A stretch of DNA of 64,000 nucleotides from Liolophura sinensis (Eukaryota; Mollusca; Polyplacophora; Chitonida; Chitonidae), in assembly GCF_032854445.1 (NCBI RefSeq), contig NC_088298.1, positions 16,695,976 through 16,759,975 of the forward strand, read 5' to 3'. Below the pieces are notes generated by a model, which was given only the letters and a program-made list of their open reading frames with translations, had not been told where the DNA came from and did not search any database. This document shows, piece by piece, positions 1-10,923 of this stretch. The stretch's first letter is position 1; each line of letters begins with the position of its first letter. Position numbers and translations under genes: made by a program.

Positions 1-1021
1 ACTACTCAAGTTAAGCTTAGCAAATAATCTTATGTCTAGTCACCTAGATCAGCACAGTTTCTTTTCTTGACCAAAGGGATGTTTTCAGACTACATTTTGT
101 AAAAAGTGGATAATCTTACCCCTGTTCCCCTTTTGGCAAGATAGAAATTTTAGTTCAGACTGAAAATCCAATCGCATCATGTTGCATGGATTATATTGTT
201 GGATATTGGTCTTTCGTATGTAAGTCGTCGTTACATCATTGAGAGGCAAGTTTGAGGCAACTATTATACACTTGAGCTAATTTAGCTCACAAAACTGTGT
301 CATGACAGACTCCTTTGAGTTTCCGAATTGCCAAGTGAGTAAACAATATAGCCAGATGAGTTTCATAAATTAATTCATCATATGACTCATAAAGCTGAGT
401 TAAATTGGCTCAGTTGTAGAACATTTAATTTTCACAGCTCGTTATCATTATCTGAACCTTTCCATTTATCTTGCCCGACTCCCTAAAAAAAGAAAATACA
501 CACCTTTGACACCTCCATGTGCATGTACGGACGATATACTTTAGTTTTGACCTTAGATTTTCATTTCTATGGGGGAAATAACGGAGTAATGTGCTACTTC
601 GCAGAAGCTTCCAATACACCGACTAACAGCCTTGACCAGTGATCGACGATCTGTATAATAATGGGTCTCTTTGCAGTGTTATAGCCATGATATTGAAAGG
701 GCGAAGTCATATCTTGGGTCATCGCCTACCAAACGGTCATTGAAGGTCGAACAGTGATGTTTAGAAAGAATTTTCAAAGTGAGGTAACAAAGACTAAGCG
801 GCATAAATAGCGCTGTCAGTAGGCATTTATCATGCATCTGTGCTCGGCAAAATAGACGGCTCTATTGATAGGCTTTCAACTTGCACATTTAAACAATGTT
901 AATATGGCCAGATGGCCGCAGCAAAGGAACAAACATGGGTGCCTGTTGCTTAAGATATAAAACGGCAGTGCAGGAACTAAAGCCTGAGACGGAGAAAAGG
1001 ATGGAAATCGAGCCATGGGAG
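1..1021. other. AT-rich DNA without recognisable gene
   Basis: I see no ORF with protein-family resemblance, no tandem array and no copy of the repeat families found elsewhere in the window. Short ORFs here are the length expected by chance. Confidence 0.6.
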
Positions 1022-1091
1022 TATTAAGGATGGTATTGATCCTTCTATAAAGTATAAACAGCACAGATGGATAAAGTAACTGTTTTGTTTT
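1022..1091 (+). repeat. left arm of a perfect 70-bp inverted repeat
   Basis: This segment, beginning TATTAAGGATGG, is the exact reverse complement of 2259-2328. The two arms enclose about 1.17 kb containing the gag-like ORF and a 63-bp direct repeat. On the minus strand the left arm lies directly after the gag-like coding region. The absence of mismatches suggests a recent event, either inverted duplication or template switching during reverse transcription. Confidence 0.9.
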
Positions 1092-1420
1092 TTGGAAAAC
1101 ATTGATAGATCAAAGGTCTGTTCTCTTCCAAAGCGTTTTAGAAATTCGTCTTTTAGTTTTGCCATAGTGTTGATCTGTAACGGAGGCATGCTTTTGTACC
1201 ATGTTTCTGCCGCTCCTTCAATGAACATTGGAAATGCAGCATGACCAATTTCATCAGTCCATTTGTTCAATGTACAACACTGGATGTACTTCTGTAGCCA
1301 GTACTGGCCATCCCCTTGTCCATTAAACGTATCCGGTTTCAAGTGAAAAGCCATTACAGTATCTACTGAAAGAGGTCTCTGGCTCCGGAGAGAATACACA
1401 CTCGGCGAGGCACTTTTCAT
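1076..1420 (-). pseudogene. LTR-retrotransposon gag fragment (Ty3/gypsy-like)
   Basis: The minus-strand frame opens at an ATG (complement of 1418-1420) and runs about 110 codons before it enters the inverted-repeat arm and loses resemblance. Around residues 25-100 it has the look of a retrotransposon gag capsid N-terminal region: a block with the pattern HAAFPMFIEGAAETWY, then a K-LKDEFLKRFG block, the usual place of FLxRF in Ty3-like gag. Gag normally packages element RNA. No zinc knuckle, protease, reverse transcriptase or integrase follows, so this is an isolated 5' piece. Its 3' part is replaced by the 70-bp repeat that recurs inverted at 2259-2328. The assignment to gag is fairly firm; the clade is inferred. 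A domesticated gag gene is the alternative, but the truncation argues against it. Confidence 0.65.
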
Positions 1421-1545
1421 GTGGTCAGTCGCTTGAATATCGAGAGGTCCTTTGAGGGAACGCCGTTTATCTCCACCATTTATAGAAAAGGTTTCAACTC
1501 CTTACCCTTCTATAACTCAATTCTTGTTACTATCCTTCTGAAAAA

Positions 1546-1608
1546 CTGGACAACACAGAATTGTTGGATCAGCGAGATATATTTCTTTATAGCAGTCAGT
1601 TTTAATCT
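1546..1608 (-). repeat. 63-bp direct repeat, copy 1
   Basis: This copy matches 1811-1873 at 62 of 63 positions, in the same orientation. Read on the minus strand, the match ends with CTGTGTTGTCCAG, which in the other copy is the exact boundary before a GTAAGC splice-donor-like sequence. Here it continues into TTTTTCAGAAGG instead. Confidence 0.9.
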
Positions 1609-1810
1609 CTTTTTACAATTCAAAATTCTATACAGTTATACATCACACCACAGAGCAATAGCATATCAAAAACAAGGTTACGTACAGTTGTACTAATACA
1701 TACATAAAATCAAGTGAAACCAATTATTATTAATTTCCAGTCTTCAAGAATATAAAAACACATTGCGACAGTACATACGTGTAGCATCATATTCAAGATA
1801 AATTGCTTAC

Positions 1811-2090
1811 CTGGACAACACAGAATTGTTGTATCAGCGAGATATATTTCTTTATAGCAGTCAGTTTTAATCTGACGTACTGTTTCGACTTCGGGTTTAT
1901 ATCTACTGTCCAACAATGCATTGCAGTCCAGGTGGTCTAGGTTGAGCTGGTTGACAACTACAGGTAGTTCCTCTCGTGTAACCAGAACCGGTCCTACTAG
2001 ATGCGAGTGCCAGGTGTACTCCGTAGGTGGTTCACACATGAATAGGCCTGTCTGCAGCTGCCAGCCGACCAAGCTGTTACCCTTGCGCAA
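1811..2090 (-). other. unidentified exon-like ORF with splice donor
   Basis: A minus-strand open frame of about 90 codons runs toward a strong donor-like junction, CCAG then GTAAGC, complementing roughly 1805-1814. I do not recognise the protein. It has hydrophilic segments, several cysteines and tryptophans, and a composition more protein-like than most chance ORFs in the window. A weak acceptor-like AG lies before the frame near 2062. The last 63 bp are repeated at 1546-1608, just upstream of the gag fragment on this strand. It could therefore be a host exon, or leader or LTR material of the same retroelement. The function is unknown. Confidence 0.35.
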
Positions 2091-2258
2091 TAATTAAGCG
2101 TCATACTGAGCAATGTAAACAATAGTGTCAGATGCCATAACTTGATTGAATATATCAACTCTACAAATGGACAAAGATATAGATAAAAGAGACAAGAAGG
2201 TTATTTAATATAATTCATAATACTAAGTTAAGCTATATGTACAAGATATTATAAAAAC

Positions 2259-2328
2259 AAAACAAAACAGTTACTTTATCCATCTGTGCTGTTTATACTT
2301 TATAGAAGGATCAATACCATCCTTAATA
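2259..2328 (-). repeat. right arm of a perfect 70-bp inverted repeat
   Basis: This is the reverse complement of 1022-1091 with no mismatch that I can find. It lies between a low-complexity purine/pyrimidine tract and AT-rich DNA. Confidence 0.9.
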
Positions 2329-2339
2329 GGAGGATTGGT

Positions 2340-2480
2340 GGAAGTGGGGAAACGCAGGGCCGCCACCACCACCTCTAACCACCCCAGCACCACCCTCTTC
2401 TCCACCGCCCCCATGTATTACCCAGGGTGAGGCCTCCACCCCTGCCTCAAAGGGTCCCCACCCCTCCTCAGTCTCGGACA
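2340..2480 (+). repeat. C-rich low-complexity tract
   Basis: The tract contains imperfect CCACC and CTCC repeats, strongly C-rich on the plus strand, and ends near 2465. It yields a glycine-rich translation on the minus strand that is a composition effect rather than a gene. Confidence 0.7.
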
Positions 2481-2559
2481 GAGATTGAGGCAGAGATTGA
2501 CGCTGAGCTGATGCAGTAGCTCCTTCAGCTGTGTTATATTTTCTTTTTATCAATCAAAC

Positions 2560-4760
2560 TTTTCTGATTAATTCCATCTGTAATTGGCTGAGGGGGAGAA
2601 TAATTACCTCAATATAACTGTGCATGAGGGAAAGGGTTCAATACCCGGTAACAGCTTGTATAAAGCTGCCTGATATTTCCTCGTTACGCTTAGTTTACTT
2701 AAATCGTTCATTCAGTGCGTTCGAGTGGGAAGGGTGTCCGTGTCGAGTTTCATTCTCTGTAAATCAAACACCGAAGGCAATTAGCCTTTACTGATAGGTT
2801 AGCAGGTGGAATTTCTAAAGGTCTGTGGAGTTTTAACGTCTTCGTATGAATATAAGGTGAATACTACTTCCAAATATGTACTTTTGATTCGAGAGGCCCA
2901 GCCACGAGAATTACATTCTGAAACGCCTTTTTGATGTGTCGCAGTCGCGAGATTTTTTCAAATAAAAGCAACGTCTGCAAAAGCAATGCCAATCTTCACT
3001 GGCAGTTGCACAGTGCATTCGAGTGCTAACCACTAATACAAATTCCACCCACATTTTCATTTTAGGAAAAGTACCAGGGAAAAACACAACTTTTCTGGAA
3101 GAGACTGAACACAATGTCCTACAAACAAATTTGCTTTCTTTTCGCATTGTGACTCTCGTGACTGTGCCAATCTAATCTGAGTTACATGTTTGGAAATCCA
3201 TGAGCAGGAGATGGTTTTCGCTGACCGTGTCGAGATTTTATACGTACAGGCCGTAGTAGAATGCATCACGCTATGATCTAAACAATGTGTCCCGAACTAT
3301 AGTTTTGACAATAAGTGGTTGAGGTGTTAAATGTTAATTTGAATCTTAATAAGCTCTAGATAGTTTCCAGCTGCAGGTCAAATAGACTCGTCAATTCGAT
3401 TGCCTAAGGCATTATTTACTTATCAGAATTATCGCTTTAAACATAGCTTCAGGATGAATTAATTTCAGGAAAAAGCCCAAATTTTGCAAAAGGTCGTCCC
3501 TGACAAACTCGTTGAAATGTTACAGAAAACTAAAAAGGCCACGTTGCACCTTTGTAGCCCTGTCCACTTTTATACCGCTGTTTCCACTGATGGATTATTC
3601 AACAAACTAGCCGCATGAAAGAGTTTTTAACGTGTGACAGACTGATGAGATCCCCTCTATGAAGGCTCAACTGTCGAAATGAACACAACAGACGCCCTAG
3701 GAAGGAAGATATATGATCTAATTATATTAATATCAAGAATTTTGAGTGCTGCTGTCGTGAACGTCGCATGACCCCCTTGGGAGAGGCTTGAGTGTTTCCT
3801 GACAACAGAATACAAGCACCCTGCTGAGATGGTTGGTTGTGCAGAAAATTGACTAGAAAGGATAGGCATATCCAAAACAGATATGTTTTTTCACCTCTTA
3901 AAGGACACAGTCGCAATGGATTAATTGATGTCCCATGTAACATTATGTTGTGTTTTTTTTTTGTACATGAATCTTAAAGTGTCTTAACAGCATCGAAGTT
4001 GACATCCAAGTGTCAAAACTGACATTTCACTTAACACTTGACTATGTGATGGTTAGCTGAACATAATTTTTTTCCTAAATCAACAACTTCTACAAAGATA
4101 TAATAATAGGAATTATTTTGAGAGCCTCCTCACAGTACTGGCGGACTGTTTCAACTCAGTATCGTACTGATAGCACTTTTTTAAAAATAACTTATGTAAT
4201 GTTCGAATTTTTTACGTTGTTACACTTGAGAAAGGCATGTACAGTGCTATACATGAAGGAAATTAAAGCTGAACTGTTAAACATTTTCAAACTAGACTCC
4301 TTGAAACTTATATTGTTGCAACTTAACATTTGAAGTTGATATCATTAAATTTATTAAATGTCTCTTTCAGAATGTTCTGAATTTAATTTTGCGTATCTCA
4401 TTGATAAAATGAGATTGATAAAAAGGCAACTTACTAAGTTATGTTTCTATAATAACATGCAACGCTGGATATTTCGTAGCCAAAGACTAAACCGACAAGT
4501 CAAGTCATTTGCCTATGGCATGGTTCAACAGCAGTAAAGCCAATTTCCAATTTATGCCTGACCCTGTGCCCCGAACAGGAATAAAATAAAACCTTGAAAA
4601 ATCCAATTAGGCGACTTTTTAACACAAAATTCCCAATTTACTTCACATAAATGTAGACGTAATAACTGACTAGCGTGTCCACTCTTCAATAGTTCAAATA
4701 ACTTCAGTTTATCTCTAACTGGTAAATCATATTGTGTTCAGTCTTACGTTAAGCTTAGAT
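2560..4760. other. non-coding DNA, no gene recognised
   Basis: No supported coding region. A stretch at about 3740-3850 has faint similarity to 5765-5860 (both contain TGCTGTCGT followed by AACGTC), which may be an old dispersed repeat. The level is too low to define an element. Confidence 0.5.
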
Positions 4761-4761
4761 G

Positions 4762-5168
4762 GTTAAATCATCGTATTGTATATACTTGGTTTCATGCAAA
4801 ATGTGTGGCCAGCAGTATGTTGGAAAGACGACCCAAAAGTTGCATCCTAGGGTACAAATAGCTGCTAATGCTCAAATATTTTTCTGGATCTGACCACTTC
4901 AGCATTCAAATAATAGATGGTCGTGGGTTTCCTCCGGGCTCTGCCTGGTTTCCTCTCACCGTAATTCTGGCCGCCGTCCTATCAGTGAAATATTCTTGAG
5001 TACGGCGTAAACACCATAAAAAATAAATAGATAAATCAAATAATAGACATGATTTATCCGTCTTCAAAGGATACTGCTTCCGATATCGAACAGAAAATCC
5101 GTGATCGGGAACTAATTTGGATGCTGGAGCTTGGTTCAGATTTTAATTATGACAATATGGGAATATAA
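4762..5168 (+). pseudogene. Penelope-like element GIY-YIG fragment split by a SINE
   Basis: This is the C-terminal end of a Penelope-like retroelement polyprotein. Before the SINE the plus-strand frame reads SCKMCGQQYVGKTTQKLH, the CxxC plus Q/KYVGKT signature that opens the GIY-YIG nuclease domain of these elements. After the SINE, at about 5036-5168, the frame resumes with an acidic and basic block containing RDRELIWMLELG and ends at a stop codon. GIY-YIG nucleases nick target DNA for insertion. The segment between the CxxC region and the SINE has a stop and a frame change, so the copy was already decaying or was hit by the insertion. The reverse transcriptase is absent upstream. It is a different lineage from the copy at 9290-10923. 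Confidence 0.8.
4918..5035 (+). mobile_element. SINE-A, 5'-truncated, with 12-bp target-site duplication
   Basis: This is the 3' half of the SINE-A consensus, from the GGTCGTGGGTTTCC block to the GTACGGCGTAA block and an AT-rich tail. It is flanked by TCAAATAATAGA at 4906-4917 and 5036-5047. Removing it restores contiguity of the Penelope-like coding segment, so the SINE inserted into that element. Confidence 0.92.
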
Positions 5169-5440
5169 TAACATGGTACACGATTTGAATACTGCTTTCA
5201 CTCATTCGCCTTGAGCATACATTCGTCTTTCCAACTTCATTTGAAAACTGTTGACTTTTTCTCTTTGCAATGACTATCCCCTAATTTCGTACTTTATATA
5301 TTTTTTAGTTCTTTGCCGGTTTCTGTTGAGCGTCGTTTTGGGAATTAGTCTTGCGGTTATTGACCTGGAACGCCAATCTTGATTGACATCTGGTATACAA
5401 TTGTCTGTTTCGACGCTTAGAATCTTTGCAATGAAAAATA
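5163..5440 (+). repeat. repeat J, copy 1
   Basis: From GGTACACGATTTGAATAC onward the sequence aligns by eye with 46917-47170 and, over its first ~110 bp, with 61690-61790. It begins directly at the stop codon of the Penelope-like fragment, so it may be that element's 3' untranslated region. Confidence 0.75.
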
Positions 5441-6539
5441 ACGTCAAGCAGAATAAATTGGGCGTGAAAAAAAAACACATTTTAGCAGGCCGTTCTCGCT
5501 GACAAACTGTTTGAAATTTAACGAAAGAGAAAGACGAGAAAAACCGACTAAACCTATGCTGTAAATGTGTGATCTTCCTACTCCCAGGCTACGGATTCCC
5601 TTGTTAAATGGGACAAAGTAGCCCTACTTTGTCTTCATCTCTTGCGGGCCATTTATAATAGATTGCCTAGAAACGTGCGGTTCCACTCAGGTCCATCCAT
5701 CAAAATAAATAAAAAGGTGCATTTCGCATATGATGTAATAATGTTACTGTTGACCACGAACATACAGTGATGCTGTCGTAAACGTCATGTGGAGAATCCT
5801 TGAGGTCCTCTCAACCACAGAACCCAAGTGCTGAGGAGAGGATGTGTTGAAAAGCGCCGTCAAAAGTAACAAAATATCCAAGAGAGAGAGCCACGGGTTT
5901 TTTTCGTCATTGTAACTGGAGAGCTACGTTTCCAAATGGCTATGTAACGAAATCTATTTTTGCAAGGAAAAAATGACGTTCGAACAGAAAAATCTACACA
6001 TATTTTCTCAAAACATCAGGTAATGAGAGCTGTTCATAGACTTTAACTCTCAAGAATATTTGTATAGTCATGGTATACTTCATTTGCACACAGCGAAACT
6101 TGTAACACGCGACATTTTTGATTACTTCACGATACTGCTCAGAAAGCAACCGAACAGTATTGTATGGTTTTAAGCTGATCTCAGAAGCTGTTTCTGGTAC
6201 GTTTCTTCTTCCACAAAATACCGTGTAATACTAAAGCTTCATGTGAATTTCTGAATGGAAATCACCAGGCACAACTAAAGAGATGCCCCACAGAAATGTC
6301 AAAATGCTTTTAACATTGTGAAGAGAACCGATTGGTGTGTCACACCTTTGCCGTGAAGTCCATGTTTTATGACACAATACAACAAAGCCTTCTTTTATAT
6401 CGTGGGTGGATTGAATATGGGAGTCGTGCTTCAAACATCGAAAGCTGCAGTTAAAGACACAATCTTAATAGGCCATTGGTCAACGGCCAGTTGTCATGCC
6501 TGAAGTGTATGTGTAAAACGCTGATTTACTGCTAGAAAG
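5441..6539. other. non-coding DNA, no gene recognised
   Basis: I see no supported gene or repeat apart from the weak 5765-5860 similarity to about 3740-3850. Confidence 0.5.
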
Positions 6540-6752
6540 ATGTTAAAGATTTACACTAACAAAGTATACTGTTAATTTTAGCAGAAAATCTGTTGTTTGA
6601 GTGATTGCTAGAAGCTATTCTTTTATTATAACACAATATTCTGTTATATTCAACACAATGTCCTGTTAGTCTAATAGAATTTTTATTTTGAAATAATAGA
6701 ATATACGTCTTATATTTAACAAAATAATCTGCTGCAATAAAAGAATAGCTTG
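6540..6752 (+). repeat. repeat D, copy 1 (MITE-like, right end lost)
   Basis: AT-rich sequence with recurring CTGTTA and TAACA motifs, including ATTCAACACAATGTCCTGTTAG and GCTGCAATAA blocks shared with 35340-35575. The palindromic right terminus of the other copy is absent here. Confidence 0.7.
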
Positions 6753-7002
6753 CATGATATTTCGTTGCATATCAGTAAAATATAGCGACAGCCCTGGTGT
6801 GGCATGTTAAACAGTTCACCACTACGACAATCTATGTTCAGGTTGGCTATTACCGGTACCCGGAAGTTGGATACATGTACTTTTGTCAAGATGTGGAGCA
6901 TAGTAGTCACTTAAAACTAGGCTCCACCATTTCATGTTACATATCAGTGTTCACTAAATGTTCAAATTGGACATCAGTTATGTGAGTTCCAGTCAGTCTT
7001 AA
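6753..7002. other. short unannotated gap ending in TTAA
   Basis: No gene is recognised. TTAA at 6999-7002 is the left target-like site of the TIR element that follows. Confidence 0.5.
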
Positions 7003-7568
7003 GCCGCGTCCAGACTATCCAACATCGTTCAACTTTTGTTGACTCAACAGGCAGTTGGATGCTGTTGAGGTAAGTAGTGTCCCGTCCACGCTACAAATCA
7101 CACATGTCAACATTGTCCAACACTGTTGTGTGTTGAACTGTGTTTTTTTTTAACCAAACTTTGGATAAATTGCAGGGAAATTTCCATTTTTTTCTTTTTC
7201 TTTTGTCCCTGTCTTTGTAATCTTTAGCGAGAGTATTGTACAATCAATGGTATTTTTCATATTCCTATATCAACGAAACTGTCTCCTCTTGAGGCCAGTT
7301 TCTCTCTTTCGCCTTTAGTGCCTCCAACTTGCCCAGGTCACGTGACTTAATACGGTCATGTTATTTCTACACGCTCGCTGACTGGCCACTTTCACTGAAC
7401 TTGACTCAACTTGTTCACAGAAAAATACACATGCACGTTTCCAATTCAACAATGTTGGATGGTGTTGAGTGTTGTTGAACGAAGTTGAAGAACCCGTCCA
7501 GACTACTCAACATGACTCAACTTCAAGTTGACTCTTGTTGAATAGTGTTGGATAGCCTGGACAAGGGC
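7003..7568. mobile_element. 566-bp TIR DNA element (MITE) flanked by TTAA
   Basis: The left end reads GCCGCGTCCAGACTATCCAA and the right end, reverse-complemented, reads GCCCTTGTCCAGGCTATCCA. Similarity continues inward for roughly 45 bp through CAAC-rich sequence. TTAA flanks both ends (6999-7002 and 7569-7572). The interior also carries many CAACA and TGTTG words in both orientations, and no ORF. TTAA fits a piggyBac-type duplication; TWA-type targets of PIF/Harbinger are an alternative, because the termini resemble GGCCTGTCC-type ends. The element is non-autonomous. Confidence 0.82.
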
Positions 7569-7572
7569 TTAA

Positions 7573-8099
7573 ATTTCGATATTACTGTTCACAGACGGAA
7601 GATCTAATTTTCACTGTTCTTGCCTCAGGGCGTTTTGCTGATGCAATTTATGTAAGTCGCGAATCCAGACAAAAAACTTGTACTCAGACCAGATACCGAC
7701 CAGAACTCTTATACTTTAGTCAGCGGAAAATGACATTTTGTGCTTGTGGCTATGGAGCTAGCATTAGTTTTCTTCGATGTAAACTTTTTACACAAGTAGA
7801 AATTGATGTAAATGTATTATACAAATATCCAAGCCGTCGAAAGGTAATAGTCACCTTTACTGGTCGAGATGTTGTCTACCATGTACCTGCTATGCAAATA
7901 AAGCGGGTTTGAGAAATGTAAAGCTTTTCATCGCGTCATAATGAAACCCACAATACGCACATAAGATGTTGGAACACAACAGAAATTTGGAAACAAAAAA
8001 ACAGGAAAAGAACTCCAAGCAAGAGGAATTTGATAAAAGACTTTTACATGGTTTTTGGCATATTTAAGTCAACGCTTATTTCTTGTTAAATACAACCGC
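7573..8099. other. non-coding DNA, no gene recognised
   Basis: No feature is supported. A 60-codon ORF at 7730-7912 has no recognisable family character. Confidence 0.45.
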
Positions 8100-8292
8100 T
8101 TGCCAGTTTACCTGAGCTATTAAGGGTCTCAATTTCAAAATGTTCATGTAAATGGTGAAATAGTAGCAAATGACGCGCCCCCTAGCCCCACGACCTAAGC
8201 AGTTGGGTAAACAAAATTGTACTGATGATAGTTGCAAATCATTAAACGTTGCACGTCTAGAATTACTTAAAATGCTGTGTTGTCACATTTCA
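8100..8292 (+). repeat. repeat C, copy 1
   Basis: Carries the repeat C blocks TTCATGTAAATG, AGTAGCAAATGACGCGCCCC, TCTAGAATTACTTAAAATGC and TGTTGTCAC. It is the 3' part of the family consensus and lies head-on to copy 2. Confidence 0.8.
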
Positions 8293-8344
8293 CATTCAGT
8301 AATATTAGACAGCTAGACACGTATACCATACTGCTGGTTATACA

Positions 8345-8496
8345 GCGTGAAAATTGCTACTGTTTACGCATTTATATGAACGGTAAGAATTAAACCCTGA
8401 CAGAGGTAAATTTAGATCGTGTTCCATCGGTAACGTGTTTACCATTTGTCAGCTATCACGCTCTCGTCGCTGTTCTGACTTAACTCTCTATGCCGT
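8345..8496 (-). repeat. repeat C, copy 2 (inverted to copy 1)
   Basis: Minus-orientation 5' half of repeat C, ending in CGCTGTTCTGACTTAACTC then TCTATGC, the family terminus. Copy 1 and copy 2 together look like a split or rearranged pair. Confidence 0.8.
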
Positions 8497-8689
8497 GTGT
8501 CTTTATTTATACACATGTATCTGCTTCATTTTTTGCCATACAGCAAAAGCAAATTATAAGAGATTATACTCTTGCAGTAAACTGGATCCATGAAATCAAT
8601 TATGGATTGCTGCAAGTCCGCGTGTTTCCCACTCAGAGCTACCCGTGGAACACTCTAAAACACAGAAGGGGAGTGCAGCTTGAATAATG

Positions 8690-8905
8690 GTAAGAATGGT
8701 GACAAACATTACCGGGCTATCACTCTGTTACGTAAGTCTATTCAGACTCCCATGCATGGTTTGATATTGCCGTCGTGGTGACTCGAGTAAGGCATTCCCT
8801 TTCCATAGACCCACCTTCTATAGTTGATTTTCCCCACAACAAATGCACCACGTACGACCCATTTTCCAAGAAATGTAGGCGGTGATCCCTGTGGAGTTAC
8901 ACGAT
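8690..8905 (+). repeat. repeat K, copy 1 (diverged)
   Basis: Shares ordered blocks with 23605-23820 and 31525-31715: GGTGACAAA, TTACGTAAG, TGGTTTGATATTGCCGTCG, and a distal CCATTTTCCAAGAAATG-like segment. Identity is modest. Confidence 0.5.
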
Positions 8906-9289
8906 TCTAACCTCCATACAACGCGTTTGGACAGAAAAAAAGCCCGGTTTACAAAGTAAATCTGCCTACCCACATGAAACATGAAACATAAAACCAGGAA
9001 ATACATATGCACGCTTTGCAGGGGAATTACATAAAACTCACTGTGGACATAATTGCGCGATCATGGCAATCTGGATAAACGAGCAAGAAAAGACGAAATG
9101 TTCCAAGAATGTTATCAGTTCTCTGACCTTTGGAAGTCGTGCGCAGATGCTGTTTGGACAAAGCGCACAAGAAATTATTCTTATTCAATAATTCATATCA
9201 CGCTTTTAGAGGACAAATATGTATCCGTCGGCATAAAGTATTATGACCATATATTATGGAATATATAACACAAGGGTGGAAATAATTGC
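8906..9289. other. unannotated gap
   Basis: No gene or known repeat seen between repeat K and the start of recognisable Penelope-like coding sequence. Confidence 0.4.
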
Positions 9290-10923
9290 AAATAATTATA
9301 AATCACAACAGATTACCATGGTTATTGAAGACCAAAAATCACAGTTCATTACATTGCACTGTCATTCCGATTTGAAATTTAGACCAATTATAGCTGATCC
9401 TTGCTCTCCTACACAAAAGGCTTAGCCATATAGTTGACATTTTACTTAGGCCATTCATTGCTCATGCAAAAAGTAACGTCTGAGATGATATCGACTTCCT
9501 AAATAAGTTACCACAGGGTGTAGACCATGATGTCGAAATGGCCACTTTTGATGTGGACAGTTTATATAGCAACATTCAGCTAAGAATAGAAGCAATACAA
9601 TATTGGCTAAATAAATAAATAACATCCCGAATCATTGGACAAACGTTTCAAAAACGAATTTCTAACAGATTGTATAAAATTTATCCTAAACAATAACCGT
9701 TTCTGTTTCAACGATTTTCATTATGTACAAATTCTTGGGACAGCAGTGGAAACAAAGATGGCCCCGATTTATGTGACATTAGTTGTGGGCTATTTAGAAA
9801 TATCTCTTTACAAAAAAATAGAAACCATGTTTGGACATGATTTCGCAACAGAATTTAAAAGCCAGTGGAAAAGATACCTTGATGATTGTTTTGTTTTCTG
9901 GCCAAAAGAAGCCGGGCCGATTGATCTTCTCTTTGATAGCCTCAATAACCTTCATCCCCAAATATCCTTCACAATGGAAGTAAATTCTAAGTCAATACGA
10001 ATTTTAGACATACTTGTCTTGAAAGAGGGGATTTCTATATAAACTGATATTTATCGAAAACCCCCGGACACACAACTTTATCTTCACTTTAGTTCGAATT
10101 ACCCGCGTCATACTCGGGAAAATATCCCATATTCCCTTGCCAGAAGAATCTGTACAATATTAAACGTAAAATCGAAGCAAAATGAGAGATCAACACAGCT
10201 TAAATCATCTCTACGCAACACGGGTTATCCGGAAGGATTAATTGACAAAGGAATTAGGACCGCTCAGAGTCATTCATTGACTGAACTGAGGGAACCCTGA
10301 CGAGAAGGTAGTTCCATTTGTTTTCAACACATAATCCCAATTACAACAACATCTTCCCAATTACTGTGAATACCTTACCAATTCTAGAAAACAGTGACAG
10401 GATGAAAGATATTCTAGCCAAATCTAAGGTGATTAATAGCACACCACAGGCTCCAAGCCTAAAAAAAATGTTTACTCGCACTCACTTTTCAGAAAAATCT
10501 GTGACTCCATCGGTCTCTAAATGCAATAAACCTAGATGTGGAGTATACATACACATGTTAGAAGGATCAAGCTTTCAGTTTGAGAGAGAAGATTGTTTGT
10601 TTAATGTAAAATTTGACATGTACTGCACTGTAAAAAATGTTGTATATGCACTTGTTTGCATGGGATGTGGCAAACAATATATTGGCCAGACCTCAGATCT
10701 CCGCTCCAGACTGATGCTGCATCGACAACATATCAACAACGAAGAATATTTTCTTCTCCCAGTCAGTAAACACATACGGTCATGCGCATTGTCACTGTCT
10801 CCCGCCTTTAAAGTCTTTCCATTTTATAAAGTATTAGATGGAAATCAAGTCACCTTAGATGTAAAAGAAACTTTATTCATAAATAAATACAACCCATGTC
10901 TCAATGGTATTCACCAGCTCTAA
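9290..10923 (+). pseudogene. degenerate Penelope-like retroelement (RT plus GIY-YIG)
   Basis: This copy encodes most of a Penelope-like polyprotein in several frames. Near 9370-9425 there is an F-R-P-I-I-A-D block followed by SPTQK. Near 9550 there is FDVDSLYSNI, an RT motif A-like segment. At 9635-10042 comes the RT core, with GTAVETKMAPIY and the catalytic YLDD at 9875-9886, then DIYRKP after a stop. At 10318-10923 lie the linker, a CNKPRCG motif, and a GIY-YIG domain containing CMGCGKQYIGQTS, ending FINKYNPCLNG. Reverse transcription and target nicking would be its functions. Lesions: a one-base gain near 9420, TGA at 9481-9483, TAA near 9613 with a frame change, TAA at 10040-10042, TGA at 10298-10300, then a frame change. 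It is dead by several independent lesions; the family call is firm. Confidence 0.9.

Noticed and set aside
1022-2328. LTR pair of a retrotransposon
   Set aside because: The 70-bp repeats are inverted, not direct, and lack TG...CA ends.
2323-2553. Minus-strand Gly-rich ORF
   Set aside because: It is a low-complexity C-rich tract read in reverse; no domain or splice support.
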